A DNA stretch of 64,000 bases from Dactylosporangium fulvum (GCF_025137375.1 NZ_CP073720.1:10378501-10442500), one strand, 5' to 3'. Numbered from the stretch's first letter, positions 37,839-47,510 are shown. Notes: a model not told the origin generated them from the sequence alone. Program-made: numbers and translations.

Positions 37839-39499
37839 GTCTCGTGGAGCGGATCAAGCAGGTGATTCCCCGGCAGGGAGGCGGGCCGGTGGACGCGGAC
37901 CGGCTCGCCGGGCGGGTCGACTCGCTGCACCGGTTCGTCCAGGCCGCCGAGGGACACGTGCCGGAGGACCAGCTCGTCACCGCCCGCACCGTCATCGACC
38001 GGGCCGGTGAACGGCTGGCACTGTCCCGCGCGCACACCGTGGTGGCGCTCGCCGGTGCCACCGGCAGCGGCAAGTCGAGCCTGTTCAACGCCATCTCCAA
38101 GTTCCAGCTCTCCCGGGTCGGGGTGCGGCGGCCGACGACCGGGGCCGCCCACGCGTGCGTGTGGGGCCCGCAGGGCGCCGGCCCGCTGCTCGACTGGCTC
38201 GGCGTGCCGCCGAGCCGCCGGTTCACCCGGGAGAGTGCGCTCGACGGTGAGGACGAGGCCGGCCTGCGCGGGCTGGTGCTGCTCGACCTGCCCGACTTCG
38301 ACTCGATCGAGGCGCAGCACCGGATCGAGGTCGACCGGCTGCTGCGCCTGGTCGACCTGGTCGTGTGGGTGCTCGACCCGCAGAAGTACGCCGACCGTGT
38401 CGTCCACGAGCGGTATCTCGCCCAGTTCCAGCGGCACCGCGACGTGACCGTCGTCGTGCTCAACCAGGCCGACCGGCTCACCCGCACCGACAGCGAGCGG
38501 ATCGTCGCGGATCTGCACCGGCTGCTCGACGCCGACGGGCTCGGCGGCGTGCCGGCGTTCGCCACCTCGGCGAAGGGCCGCCCCGGCCTCGACGCGCTGC
38601 GGGTGACGCTGGAGCGCGCCGTCGCGGAGCGGCAGGCCTCCCTGCGCCGGCTCGCCGGCGACGTCGACGACGCCGTCGACGCGCTCGAGCCGGTGGTCGC
38701 GCTCGACACGCGCGGCGCCGACCGCATCTCGCGGGGCGCGGTCGACCGGTTGTCCGGCGCGCTGTCGGCCGCGGCCGGGGTGCCGATCGTGGCCGACGCC
38801 ACCGAACGGACGTACCGCCATCGGGCGACCGGCGTGCTCGGATGGCCCGTCGCCCGCTGGATCCGCCGGTTGCGCCCCGACCCGTTGCGCCGTCTGCACC
38901 TGTCCACCGTGCAACTGGAGGCCCCGGCCGCCACGTCGCTGCCGGAGTCGACCGCCGCGCAGAAGGCGGCGGTCGGGCTGGCCTCCCGCGAGGTCGCCGA
39001 GGAGGCCTCGGCCGGGTTGCCGGAGCCGTGGCCGGCGGCGATCACGGCGGCGTCGCGCTCGCGGGTCGACGACGTGCCCGACGCGCTCGACGTCGCGGTG
39101 GCCTCGGCCGACCTCGGCATGGAGCGCAAGCCGTTCTGGTGGCAGCTGGTCGGCGCGCTGCAGTGGCTCGGCGCCGCGGCCGCACTCGCCGGCCTGGTCT
39201 GGCTCGCGGTCCGGGCGGTCTTCGCGTTCCTCGGCCTGCCGAACCTCGACGGTCCGCAGGTCGGCCGGCTGCCGCTGGCCACCGCGCTGCTGGGCGGCGG
39301 CCTGCTCTTCGGGCTGCTGCTCGCCGTCGTCATCCGCCCGGTCGTCGGGATCGCCGCACGGCGCGCGCGGGCCCGTGCCGAGCGCCGGCTGCGGGCCACG
39401 ATCGCGGACGTCGCCACGACGCACATCGTCACGCCGATCCGGGACGTGCTGCGCTCGTACGATGACGCGCGTGAAGCTCTCTCCGCCGCTCGCGATTAG
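37835..39499 (+). CDS. Membrane-anchored GTPase (YfjP/Era-like), second of a pair
   Basis: 554 aa. G1 GATGSGKSSLFN (about 73-80), G3 LLDLPDFDSIE, G4 VVLNQADRL, G5-like TSAKGRPG: a complete G-domain. Two C-terminal membrane helices (LVGALQWLGAAAALAGLVWLAV and LPLATALLGGGLLFGLLLAVV), then a basic tail. ATG at 37835 overlaps the previous stop. Pair function probably membrane-associated; the partner lacks a classical G4, so the two may work as a heteromer (inference). Confidence 0.85.
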   Translation: MSLVERIKQVIPRQGGGPVDADRLAGRVDSLHRFVQAAEGHVPEDQLVTARTVIDRAGERLALSRAHTVVALAGATGSGKSSLFNAISKFQLSRVGVRRPTTGAAHACVWGPQGAGPLLDWLGVPPSRRFTRESALDGEDEAGLRGLVLLDLPDFDSIEAQHRIEVDRLLRLVDLVVWVLDPQKYADRVVHERYLAQFQRHRDVTVVVLNQADRLTRTDSERIVADLHRLLDADGLGGVPAFATSAKGRPGLDALRVTLERAVAERQASLRRLAGDVDDAVDALEPVVALDTRGADRISRGAVDRLSGALSAAAGVPIVADATERTYRHRATGVLGWPVARWIRRLRPDPLRRLHLSTVQLEAPAATSLPESTAAQKAAVGLASREVAEEASAGLPEPWPAAITAASRSRVDDVPDALDVAVASADLGMERKPFWWQLVGALQWLGAAAALAGLVWLAVRAVFAFLGLPNLDGPQVGRLPLATALLGGGLLFGLLLAVVIRPVVGIAARRARARAERRLRATIADVATTHIVTPIRDVLRSYDDAREALSAARD

Positions 39500-39908
39500 C
39501 GCCGTCCGACGGGCCGGGTTCGGCGCGCTCGGCCTGGTCAACCTGGTGTGGGGCTTCTGGGCGGTTGTTGCGCCGGCGCACTTCTTCGCCACGTTCCCCG
39601 GCTTCGGCCTGCACTGGACGTCGGCCTACCCGCCGTACAACCAACATCTCACCGTCGACCTGGGCGCCACGATGCTGACGCTGGCGGTGCTGTTCACCGG
39701 CGCGATGCTCGTGGACCGGCCGCCGGTCAGCTGGCTCGCCGGGATCGCGACCGCCGTGTTCGGCACCCTGCACTTCGGCTACCACGCGCTGCACGCCGGC
39801 CACATGGGCACATCCGACCGGGTGCTGAGCCTGTTGAGCCTGGTCGGCGGCGCGCTCCTGCCGCCCGCCCTGGCCGCGACCCACCACCTGCGAACGGGAC
39901 CCCGCTGA
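39462..39908 (+). CDS. Small four-helix membrane protein
   Basis: 148 aa with four hydrophobic helices (AGFGALGLVNLVWGFWAVVAP; LTVDLGATMLTLAVLFTGAML; VSWLAGIATAVFGTLHFGYHAL; VLSLLSLVGGALLPPAL). HFGYHALHAGHM holds several His in the third helix. ATG at 39462 lies inside the end of the GTPase gene (38-base overlap); GTG at 39471 is the alternative. Its TGA overlaps the next ATG by one base. No named family; possibly DUF4345-like. Confidence 0.7.
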   Translation: MTRVKLSPPLAISAVRRAGFGALGLVNLVWGFWAVVAPAHFFATFPGFGLHWTSAYPPYNQHLTVDLGATMLTLAVLFTGAMLVDRPPVSWLAGIATAVFGTLHFGYHALHAGHMGTSDRVLSLLSLVGGALLPPALAATHHLRTGPR

Positions 39909-40774
39909 TGGACCTCGACTATCTGAAGGCGCATCCGGAGCAACTTCCGGTTTTCCTCAAGCACCAGCGGATCCGGGAGACCCCGGTGCCGGGCGGGTCC
40001 ATCTGCACCGCGCAGCGGCTGACCCTCGACGACGGGGGCTCGCTGTTCGCCAAGTCGCTCGCCGACCCGCCGCCGTCGTTCTTCGCCAGCGAGGCGGCCG
40101 GGCTGCGCTGGCTGCGGGAGGCGGACGCGGTGCCCGTGCCGGAGGTGATCGCGGAACTGCCGGACATGCTCGCGCTGTCGTGGATCGACCACGGTGAGGC
40201 GTCGCCCGCCGGCGTGGAGCTGCTCGGCCGGCGACTCGCGCAGCTGCACCGGGCAGGCGCGCCGTCGTTCGGGGCACCCTGGCGCGGGTACATCGGGACG
40301 GCCCCGCTGCCGAACGACGAGTCCTCCGGACCGTGGGGCGCATGGTTCGGTACGCGCCGGCTGCTGCCCTTCCTGCAGGCGTCGGTCGAAAACGGAGCAT
40401 TGACGCCAGAAGACGCACATAACGTAGAGCGCGTCATTTCCGGCATCGCTGACTACGGCGGTGACGAGCCGCCGTCGCGCATCCACGGCGACCTCTGGCC
40501 GGGCAACGTCCTCTGGGACCGCGACGGCAACGGCTGGCTGGTCGACCCGGCGGCGCACGGCGGGCACCGGGAGACCGACCTGGCGCTGCTCGGACTCTGG
40601 GGAGGTGTCCCACACCACGACCGGCTGCTGGCGGCCTATCAGGAGGCGTGGCCGCTGCCGGACGGCTGGCGGGAACGGGTGCCGCTGCACAGGCTCTATC
40701 TGCTGCTGGTGCACACCGCGTTGTTCGGCTCGTCGTATCGGGAGTCGGTCCGGTCCACCCTGCGGTCGCTCTGA
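39908..40774 (+). CDS. Fructosamine kinase family protein
   Basis: 288 aa. RIHGDLWPGNVLWDRDG (catalytic loop, HGDxxxxN) and LVDPAAHGGHRETDLALL (metal-binding DP-A-x-G-x-x-E-x-D) are the fructosamine-3-kinase/ketosamine kinase signatures; SWIDHGEASP marks the hinge. Phosphorylates ketosamines for protein deglycation. ATG at 39908 overlaps the previous stop by one base. Confidence 0.92.
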   Translation: MDLDYLKAHPEQLPVFLKHQRIRETPVPGGSICTAQRLTLDDGGSLFAKSLADPPPSFFASEAAGLRWLREADAVPVPEVIAELPDMLALSWIDHGEASPAGVELLGRRLAQLHRAGAPSFGAPWRGYIGTAPLPNDESSGPWGAWFGTRRLLPFLQASVENGALTPEDAHNVERVISGIADYGGDEPPSRIHGDLWPGNVLWDRDGNGWLVDPAAHGGHRETDLALLGLWGGVPHHDRLLAAYQEAWPLPDGWRERVPLHRLYLLLVHTALFGSSYRESVRSTLRSL

Positions 40775-40804
40775 AGTGTCAGTCGGTTCGGGTACCGTTC
40801 GAGC

Positions 40805-41836
40805 ATGACCCATTCGGAGCCCCCGCACGCCGGTCTCGCCGACCGGCACGGGCGCGTGGCGACCGATCTGCGGGTCTCGCTGACCGATCGGTGCAACCTG
40901 CGCTGCACCTACTGCATGCCCGCCGAGGGCCTCGACTGGCTGCCCAGCCCGACGCTGCTCACCGACGCCGAGGTCGTGCGGCTCGTCGGGATCGCGGTCG
41001 GCCTGCTGGGCGTGACCGAGGTGCGGTTCACCGGCGGTGAGCCCCTGCTGCGCCGCGGCCTGGTCGACATCGTGCGGGCCGTCGCCGAGCTCGAGCCCCG
41101 GCCGCAGACGATGCTCACCACCAACGGCATCGGACTGGCCCGGCTGGCGGCGCCGCTCGCGGAGGCCGGCCTCGACCGGGTCAACGTCTCGCTCGACACC
41201 ACCGACCCGGCGCGGTTCAAGGAGCTGACCCGGCGCGACCGGCACGCCGACGTGGTCGCCGGGCTCGCCGCCGCGGCCGACGCCGGGCTCACGCCCGTGA
41301 AGATGAATGCGGTGCTGCTGCGTGGGGTCAACGACAACGACGCGGTGCCGCTGCTGCGGTTCGCCCTCGAGCGCGGCTATGAGCTGCGGTTCATCGAGCA
41401 GATGCCGCTCGATGCCGGCCACACGTGGCGGCGCTCGGAGATGGTCACCGGCGCGGAGATCCTGGCGCAGCTGCGCAGCGCGTTCACGCTGGAGCCCGAC
41501 CCCGTCCGGCGGGGCGGCGCACCGGCGGAGACCTGGCTCGTCGACGGCCACACCGGGATCGGCGGGCGGCCGGCACGTGTCGGGGTGATCGCGAGCGTGT
41601 CCAGCCCGTTCTGCGGCGCGTGCGACCGCACCCGGCTCACCGCTGACGGCGCCGTGCGGTCGTGCCTGTTCAGCCAGGAGGAGACCGACCTGCGTGGCGC
41701 GATGCGGTCCGGCGCGAGCGACAACGAGCTGGCCGATCTCTGGCGCAAGGCGATGTGGGCGAAGCCGGCCGGGCACGGCATCGACGATCCGCGGTTCCTA
41801 CAGCCGGCGCGCCCGATGTCGGCAATCGGAGGCTGA
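40805..41836 (+). CDS. moaA: GTP 3',8-cyclase MoaA
   Basis: 343 aa. SLTDRCNLRCTYC carries the radical-SAM [4Fe-4S] Cys; FTGGEPLLRRGL follows; the second cluster Cys are in SSPFCGACDRTRLTADG and a following Cys (RSCLF). Converts GTP to 3',8-cyclo-GTP with MoaC for molybdopterin synthesis. It ends MSAIGG, and the terminal Gly-Gly pair is needed for activity. ATG at 40805; moaD follows after 4 bp. Confidence 0.96.
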   Translation: MTHSEPPHAGLADRHGRVATDLRVSLTDRCNLRCTYCMPAEGLDWLPSPTLLTDAEVVRLVGIAVGLLGVTEVRFTGGEPLLRRGLVDIVRAVAELEPRPQTMLTTNGIGLARLAAPLAEAGLDRVNVSLDTTDPARFKELTRRDRHADVVAGLAAAADAGLTPVKMNAVLLRGVNDNDAVPLLRFALERGYELRFIEQMPLDAGHTWRRSEMVTGAEILAQLRSAFTLEPDPVRRGGAPAETWLVDGHTGIGGRPARVGVIASVSSPFCGACDRTRLTADGAVRSCLFSQEETDLRGAMRSGASDNELADLWRKAMWAKPAGHGIDDPRFLQPARPMSAIGG

Positions 41837-41840
41837 GCGC

Positions 41841-42077
41841 GTGCTGCTGGTGCGCTACTTCGCCGGGGCCCGCGCGGCCGCCGGCATGCCCGAGGAGAAG
41901 GTCGAGGCGACGACGCTCGGTGACCTCGTCGGCGCCGTCACCGCCGACCGTCCCCGACTGACGGCCGTGCTGACCGCCTGCTCGTTCCTCGTCGACGGGG
42001 TGGCGTGGCGCGACCGCGACGCCCCGCTGCCGGCGACGGCGACCGTCGACGTCCTGCCACCGTTCGCGGGCGGCTGA
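41841..42077 (+). CDS. moaD: Molybdopterin synthase small subunit MoaD
   Basis: 78-aa ubiquitin-like protein: VRYFAGARAAAGMPEEKV at the N-terminus, VDVLPPFAGG at the end. The terminal Gly-Gly is thiocarboxylated to carry sulphur to MoaE. GTG at 41841 with GGAGG 9 bases upstream, located at the moaA stop. Confidence 0.93.
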   Translation: MLLVRYFAGARAAAGMPEEKVEATTLGDLVGAVTADRPRLTAVLTACSFLVDGVAWRDRDAPLPATATVDVLPPFAGG

Positions 42078-42081
42078 GCCG

Positions 42082-43332
42082 GTGATCGTCGTCCTGCTGG
42101 CGGTAGTGCTCCTCGTCGTGGGCTCCATCCACTGGTACATCTGGAAGAGGCTCGTCAAGGACACCACGTCGACGAAGCGCGGCCGGCGCATCGGCACCGC
42201 GATCGTGGTGGCGCTGGCCCTGCTCATCCCGGTGACGCTGGTCGCCTCGCGGACGCTGCCGCACTCGCAGCAGGCGATCCTCGCCTGGCCCGGGTTCCTG
42301 TGGCTGGCGCTGATGTTCTACCTGCTCGTGACGCTGGCGATCCTGGAGGTCCCGCGGCTGGCGCTGCGCTTCTGGACCCGGCGCGGCCCTGCCGCAGCCG
42401 AGCCCGCTGTTTCGGAACCCGCCGAGTTCGCGATGACTCCGCCGGCCGACACCTCGGCGGGAGTCGCCGCGACCACAGCCGCGTCCCCGCCCGCACCGCC
42501 ACGGGGCTTCGATCCCGGGCGGCGGCTGCTGCTCGGACGGTCCATGGCGGTCACGGCCGGCGCCCTGTCCGTCGCGGCCGTCGGCATCGGCACCGCGCAG
42601 GCACTCGGCCCGCCCAACCTCAAGCGGGTGCCGATCCGGCTGCCCAAGCTGCCGTCCAGCATGACCGGGTTCCGGATCGCGCTGGTCTCCGACATCCACC
42701 TCGGGCCCCTGCTGGGCCGGTCGCACACCGAGCGCATCGTGCGGATGATCAACTCGGTGGAGGCCGACCTCGTCGCCGTGGTCGGCGACCTGGTCGACGG
42801 CAGCGTGGCCGAGCTGGGCCCGGCCGCCGAGCCGCTGCAGGACCTGCGGGCCCGGCACGGCAGTTTCTTCGTGACCGGCAACCACGAGTATTTCTCCGGC
42901 TACCAAGAGTGGATCAACGAGATCAACTCGTTGGGTGTGCGTGTGCTGCGCAACGAGCGGGTCGACGTCCTGGGACTGGACCTCGCCGGGGTCAACGACG
43001 TCAACGGTCAGGACGTCGGCGACGGGCCCGACTTCGCCAAGGCCCTCGGCGGGCGCGACACGGCGCGGCCCGTGGTGCTGCTGGCACACCAGCCGGTGCA
43101 GGCGCACGACGCGGCCAAACACGGCGTCGACCTCCAGCTCTCCGGGCACACCCACGGCGGCCAGATGGTGCCGTTCAACCTGCTCGTGAGCCTGGAGTCA
43201 CCCGTGGTCGCCGGGCTGGGCGACGTCGACGGCACGCAGGTCTACGTCACGCGCGGTGCCGGCTTCTGGGGACCACCGGTAAGATTCGGAGCACCGCCCG
43301 ACATCTCGGTCATCGAGCTGCACGGCGCGTAA
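42082..43332 (+). CDS. Membrane metallophosphoesterase
   Basis: 416 aa. Three N-terminal membrane helices (about 2-18, 38-58 and 65-90), a Pro/Ala linker and a fourth hydrophobic stretch (SMAVTAGALSVAAVGIG), then a calcineurin-like domain: LVSDIHLGP, VVGDLVDG, FVTGNHEY, LLAHQP and LSGHTHGGQM. All metal ligands are present. Resembles YkuE/UDP-2,3-diacylglucosamine-hydrolase-like phosphoesterases; the substrate is unknown. GTG at 42082, 4 bp after moaD, so moaA-moaD-MPE is probably one transcript. Confidence 0.9.
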   Translation: MIVVLLAVVLLVVGSIHWYIWKRLVKDTTSTKRGRRIGTAIVVALALLIPVTLVASRTLPHSQQAILAWPGFLWLALMFYLLVTLAILEVPRLALRFWTRRGPAAAEPAVSEPAEFAMTPPADTSAGVAATTAASPPAPPRGFDPGRRLLLGRSMAVTAGALSVAAVGIGTAQALGPPNLKRVPIRLPKLPSSMTGFRIALVSDIHLGPLLGRSHTERIVRMINSVEADLVAVVGDLVDGSVAELGPAAEPLQDLRARHGSFFVTGNHEYFSGYQEWINEINSLGVRVLRNERVDVLGLDLAGVNDVNGQDVGDGPDFAKALGGRDTARPVVLLAHQPVQAHDAAKHGVDLQLSGHTHGGQMVPFNLLVSLESPVVAGLGDVDGTQVYVTRGAGFWGPPVRFGAPPDISVIELHGA

Positions 43333-43368
43333 CAGGCATTGGCCCAAACAGCTGTGACAGGATGCAGC

Positions 43369-46300
43369 GTGCCTTCGAACGCCGCTACCGACTCGTTCGT
43401 CGTGGATCTCCACATCCACTCGAAGTATTCCCGAGCGTGCAGCCGCGACCTCAGCATCGAGACGCTCACCTGGTGGGCGCGGCGCAAGGGCATCACCTTG
43501 CTCGGCACCGGCGACTTCACCCACCCGGCCTGGCACGACCATCTACGCGAGGCGCTGGTGCCGGCCGAGCCTGGCCTGTTCAAGCTCGACCCGGAGCGTG
43601 ACGCCGACATCCGCCGCCGGCTGCCGGCGCGGCTGGCCGAGTCGACCGTGCGTTTCATGCTGTCGGTCGAGATCTCCACGATCTACAAGCGCGGCGACCG
43701 CACCCGCAAGGTCCACCACCTGATCTACCAGCCCGACTTCGACGCGGCGGCCCGCTTCAACACCGCGCTCGGCCGGATCGGCAACCTCGGCTCCGACGGC
43801 CGCCCGATCCTCGGCCTGGACTCGCGCGACCTGCTGGAGATCACGCTCGAGGCCAGCCCCGACGGCTTCCTGGTGCCGGCCCACATCTGGACGCCGTGGT
43901 TCTCCGCGCTCGGCTCGAAGTCCGGCTTCGACGCGATCGCCGACTGCTACGCCGACCTGGCCGACCACATCTTCGCCGTGGAGACGGGGCTGTCCAGCGA
44001 CCCGGAGATGAACTGGCGGGTCTCCTCCCTCGATCAGTACCGGCTGGTCTCCAACTCCGACGCGCACTCGGCGCCCGCGCTGGCACGTGAGGCGACGGTA
44101 CTGTCCTCGGCGCTGGACTACTTCCAGGTGCGCGACTCGCTGCGGACCGGCGACGGGCTGGTCGGCACGATCGAGTTCTTCCCCGAAGAGGGCAAGTACC
44201 ACGCCGACGGGCACCGCGCCTGCGGCGTCAACTGGCCGCCGGCCCGCACGCGGGAGGCGCAGGGTCGCTGCCCGGAGTGCGGCAAACCGCTGACCGTCGG
44301 GGTCCTGCACCGGGTCGAGGAGCTCGCCGACCGGCCCGACGGCTACATACCGCCCGGCGCGCCCGGCGTGACGCACCTGATCCAGCTGCACGAGATCCTC
44401 GGTGAGATCCACGGCGTCGGCCCGAAGTCGAAGACGGTCGACGAGAAGCTCACCGCGCTCGTCGCCGAGCTGGGATCGGAGCTGTCGATCCTGCGTGAGG
44501 TGCCGATCGACGAGATCACCCGGGTGGGCGGCGAACTGCTCGGCGAGGGCATCACGCGGCTGCGGCGCGGCCAGGTGCACCGCACCCCCGGCTACGACGG
44601 CGAATACGGCGTGATCCGGCTCTTCGAGCCCGCCGAGCTGGCGCCTGCCGTCCAGGCGGAGGCGCTGTTCGACATTCCGGCGGTACCGAAGCAGCGGCAG
44701 CCCGCCGTGAAGGCCGCACCCAAGCGGCGCGCGAAGGCGGCGCCGCCCGTGGTCGAGGCGCCGCCGCCGATCGCACCGCCACCCTCGCCGCACGAGCCGC
44801 TCGAGCCGATGCTGGCCGGGATGGAGGAGGTCGGCACCGGCCTGCTCGACCGGCTCGATGCGCTCCAGCGGGTCGCGGCCTCGGCGCCGGGCGGCCCACT
44901 GCTCATCGTCGCCGGTCCGGGGACAGGCAAGACGCGGACGCTGACGCATCGGATCGCATACCTGTGCGCCGAGCTGGACGTCTTCCCCGAGGAGTGCCTG
45001 GCGATCACGTTCACCCGGCGGGCCGCGGAGGAGATGCGGGAACGGCTGGAGGTCCTGCTCGGACCGGTGACCGAGGCGGTCACGGTGTCGACGTTCCATG
45101 CCCTGGGCCTGTCGATCCTGCGGGAGAACGCGGCCGCGGTCGGGCTGACCCCGAGTTTCCGCATCGCCGAGGAGCCCGACCTGCTCGCGGCCCTCGAGCC
45201 GCTGCCGGAGCGGGAGGCGCGGCGCGCGCTGGCGGCGATGGAGCCCACGACCAAGGAGACCCTGGCCAAGGCGCTGCGGGCGCGTGACCTGGTGTCACTG
45301 GACGAGCTGCTGTCGCTGACCGTGGAGCTGCTGTCCGAGTCGCCGGCGCTCGTCGACCGATACCGTGCACGCTGGCAGTGGATCTTCGTCGACGAGTATC
45401 AGGACGTCGACCCGGTGCAGTACGAGCTGCTGCGCCTGCTCTGCCCGCCCGGTGGCAACCTGTGCGCGATCGGCGACCCGGACCAGGCGATCTACTCGTT
45501 CCGGGGCGCCGAGGTGTCGTTCTTCCTGCGGTTCACCAACGACTTCTCCACGCCCGAGGTCGACGCGCGGGTGGTCCGGCTGACCCGCAACTACCGTTCG
45601 TCGGCGCCGATCCTGGCTGCCGCGGTCCAGGCGATCGCACCGTCGACGCTGGTGCCCGGGCGGCGGCTCGACCCGGCCCGGCTCGATCTCGAGGCGCCGA
45701 TGGTGGGGCTGTATCCGGCCGCGTCCGTCGCCGACGAGGCCGACTTCGTCGTGCGGACGATCGACGAGCTGGTCGGCGGGTTGTCCCACCGTTCGCACGA
45801 CGGGCGGGTCGACTCCCGCGCGACCGTGGGCGCGATGTCGTTCTCCGACCTCGCCGTGCTGTACCGCACCGACTCCCAGGCCGGCGCGATCGTCGACGCC
45901 CTGTCGCGAGCGGGCGTCCCGGTCCAGAAGCGCTCGCACGACCGGCTGCTCGACCGGCCCGGCGTCGCGGCGATCGCCCGCGAGCTGCGGTTCGCCACCG
46001 GGCTGGGCGGCTCGATCGCGGCTCGGGTGCGACTGTCCGGGCAGGTCGTCGCGGGCCGGTGCGGCCAGCTCGACACCGACCTGATCGGATTGACCGAGGC
46101 CGACGTGTGGAACGCGGTCGACCTGATGACGCCGCTCGCGCTGCGGTCCGGCAGCGACCTCGACGAGTTCCTGGGCGCGTTGGCGACCGGCGCGGAGGTC
46201 GACGGCTGGGATCCGCGCGCCGACCGGGTGACGCTGATGACGTTGCACGCCTCGAAGGGTCTGGAGTTCCCGGTCGTGTTCCTGGTCGGGTGCGAGGACG

Positions 46301-46560
46301 GGCTGCTGCCGCTGCGCGCCTTCGCCGGGGCCCGCCAGTCGGAGGACGACCTCGCCGAGGAGCGGCGGCTGTTCTTCGTCGGGCTGACCCGTGCGCAGGA
46401 CCGGCTCTTCCTGTCACACAGCCGCAGCCGCTTCCGGCACGGGTCGGAGCGGGAGATGCCACCGACGCCGTTCCTGTCGGCGATCGACCCCGGTCTCCTT
46501 GAACGGCGCGGTCCGGCAGCGCCCCGGAAGCCGAAGGATCGACAGCTCCGACTGATCTGA
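43369..46560 (+). CDS. Endonuclease Q (PHP) - UvrD/PcrA helicase fusion
   Basis: 1063 aa, two full proteins in one chain. Residues 1-420: PHP-type endonuclease Q: DLHIHSKYSRACS (about 13-25), LGTGDFTHP, SVEIS, SNSDAHS (metal ligands), and a zinc finger (CGVNWPP at about 285, CPECGKPL at about 301). A Pro/Ala/Lys linker (about 445-490) follows. Residues 500-1063: SF1A helicase: VAGPGTGKTRT (about 515), FTRRAAEEM, VDEYQDVDP (about 675), GDPDQAIYSFRG, LTRNYRSS, MTLHASKGLEF (about 950), LTRAQDRLF. EndoQ cuts 5' of uracil, hypoxanthine or AP sites, so the chain could nick deaminated DNA and unwind it. GTG at 43369 with AGGA 8 bases upstream. Confidence 0.92.
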   Translation: MPSNAATDSFVVDLHIHSKYSRACSRDLSIETLTWWARRKGITLLGTGDFTHPAWHDHLREALVPAEPGLFKLDPERDADIRRRLPARLAESTVRFMLSVEISTIYKRGDRTRKVHHLIYQPDFDAAARFNTALGRIGNLGSDGRPILGLDSRDLLEITLEASPDGFLVPAHIWTPWFSALGSKSGFDAIADCYADLADHIFAVETGLSSDPEMNWRVSSLDQYRLVSNSDAHSAPALAREATVLSSALDYFQVRDSLRTGDGLVGTIEFFPEEGKYHADGHRACGVNWPPARTREAQGRCPECGKPLTVGVLHRVEELADRPDGYIPPGAPGVTHLIQLHEILGEIHGVGPKSKTVDEKLTALVAELGSELSILREVPIDEITRVGGELLGEGITRLRRGQVHRTPGYDGEYGVIRLFEPAELAPAVQAEALFDIPAVPKQRQPAVKAAPKRRAKAAPPVVEAPPPIAPPPSPHEPLEPMLAGMEEVGTGLLDRLDALQRVAASAPGGPLLIVAGPGTGKTRTLTHRIAYLCAELDVFPEECLAITFTRRAAEEMRERLEVLLGPVTEAVTVSTFHALGLSILRENAAAVGLTPSFRIAEEPDLLAALEPLPEREARRALAAMEPTTKETLAKALRARDLVSLDELLSLTVELLSESPALVDRYRARWQWIFVDEYQDVDPVQYELLRLLCPPGGNLCAIGDPDQAIYSFRGAEVSFFLRFTNDFSTPEVDARVVRLTRNYRSSAPILAAAVQAIAPSTLVPGRRLDPARLDLEAPMVGLYPAASVADEADFVVRTIDELVGGLSHRSHDGRVDSRATVGAMSFSDLAVLYRTDSQAGAIVDALSRAGVPVQKRSHDRLLDRPGVAAIARELRFATGLGGSIAARVRLSGQVVAGRCGQLDTDLIGLTEADVWNAVDLMTPLALRSGSDLDEFLGALATGAEVDGWDPRADRVTLMTLHASKGLEFPVVFLVGCEDGLLPLRAFAGARQSEDDLAEERRLFFVGLTRAQDRLFLSHSRSRFRHGSEREMPPTPFLSAIDPGLLERRGPAAPRKPKDRQLRLI

Positions 46561-46682
46561 GCACGGTGTTGACACGGATCCGTCAGGTCATTATGTCGGG
46601 GGGTGGCGCTACCGTAGCTGCGTCGGCGCCATTAGGCTCTCAACGCCGAGGCGCGGGGACCGCAGGACCAGGAGGGATCAAC

Positions 46683-47510
46683 ATGTCGGGTTACGGACCG
46701 CCGGGCGGACCGTACCAGGGCCAACCGCAGGATCCATGGCAGGGCGGACAGCAGGACCCCTATGGACAGCCGGATCCCTATGGTCCGCCGCCCCAGCAAC
46801 CCGGCCAGGGCGGCGGCTACGGCCAGGGCGGATACGGTCCAGGCGGCGGCTATGACCAGGGCGGTGGCTACGGTCAGGGCGGCTACGGCCAGGGCGGCTA
46901 CGGTCCAGGCGGCGGCTATGACCAGGGCGGATACGGCCAACCCCCCGGCCCGCCCACCGGCACCTTCCAGCAGCCTGCCTACGGTGGTGGCGGTTACCCG
47001 CCGCCCGCACCCGGCTACGGTGAGCCGCAGTGGGGCCCGCCCGCCGGACCCCCGCCGAAGAAGAGCTCCGGCGGCCTGATCGCGGTTGTGGTGGTGCTCG
47101 TGCTGCTGCTCTGCGGCGGTGGCGCGGCCGGCATCTACTACGTCATGAAGGACGACAAGACCGACCCGCCGGTCGCCAGCCCCTCGCCCGAGTCCAGCCC
47201 GTCGGCCTCGACGCGCCCGTCGCGCTCCGTGAGCCCCTCGCCGAGCGCCACGCGCAGTTCCGGCGGCGTCCAGGCTGGCGACGCGCGGACCGTCCAGGTC
47301 GGCGAGTGCCTGGTCAACAACGGCACGGACCAGGCACCGAAGATGCAGAAGGTCCCCTGCGCCGCCGGCACCTACGAGGTGCTCAAGCGCATCCCCGGCA
47401 CGAGCGACAAGAACCAGTGCAAGAACGTGACCGGGTACACGCACGACTACTTCTTCGACAGCACGGTCGACTCGCAGGACTTCGTGCTCTGCCTGAAGCT
47501 GCGCACCTGA
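46683..47510 (+). CDS. LppU/SCO3897-like membrane protein with Gly/Tyr/Gln repeat tail
   Basis: 275 aa. The first 110 residues are a low-complexity cytoplasmic tail rich in GGYGQGGYGPGGGYDQ repeats (46810-46945); a single membrane helix (LIAVVVVLVLLLCGGGAAGIYYVM) follows; outside the cell come a Ser/Pro linker and an LppU-like domain (VQVGECLVNNG, VPCAAGTYEVLKRIPG, QCKNVTGY, DFVLCLKL) with four Cys for two disulphides. ATG at 46683 follows AGGAGGG. Function unknown; the tail looks like a phase-separating or scaffold segment. Confidence 0.85.
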   Translation: MSGYGPPGGPYQGQPQDPWQGGQQDPYGQPDPYGPPPQQPGQGGGYGQGGYGPGGGYDQGGGYGQGGYGQGGYGPGGGYDQGGYGQPPGPPTGTFQQPAYGGGGYPPPAPGYGEPQWGPPAGPPPKKSSGGLIAVVVVLVLLLCGGGAAGIYYVMKDDKTDPPVASPSPESSPSASTRPSRSVSPSPSATRSSGGVQAGDARTVQVGECLVNNGTDQAPKMQKVPCAAGTYEVLKRIPGTSDKNQCKNVTGYTHDYFFDSTVDSQDFVLCLKLRT

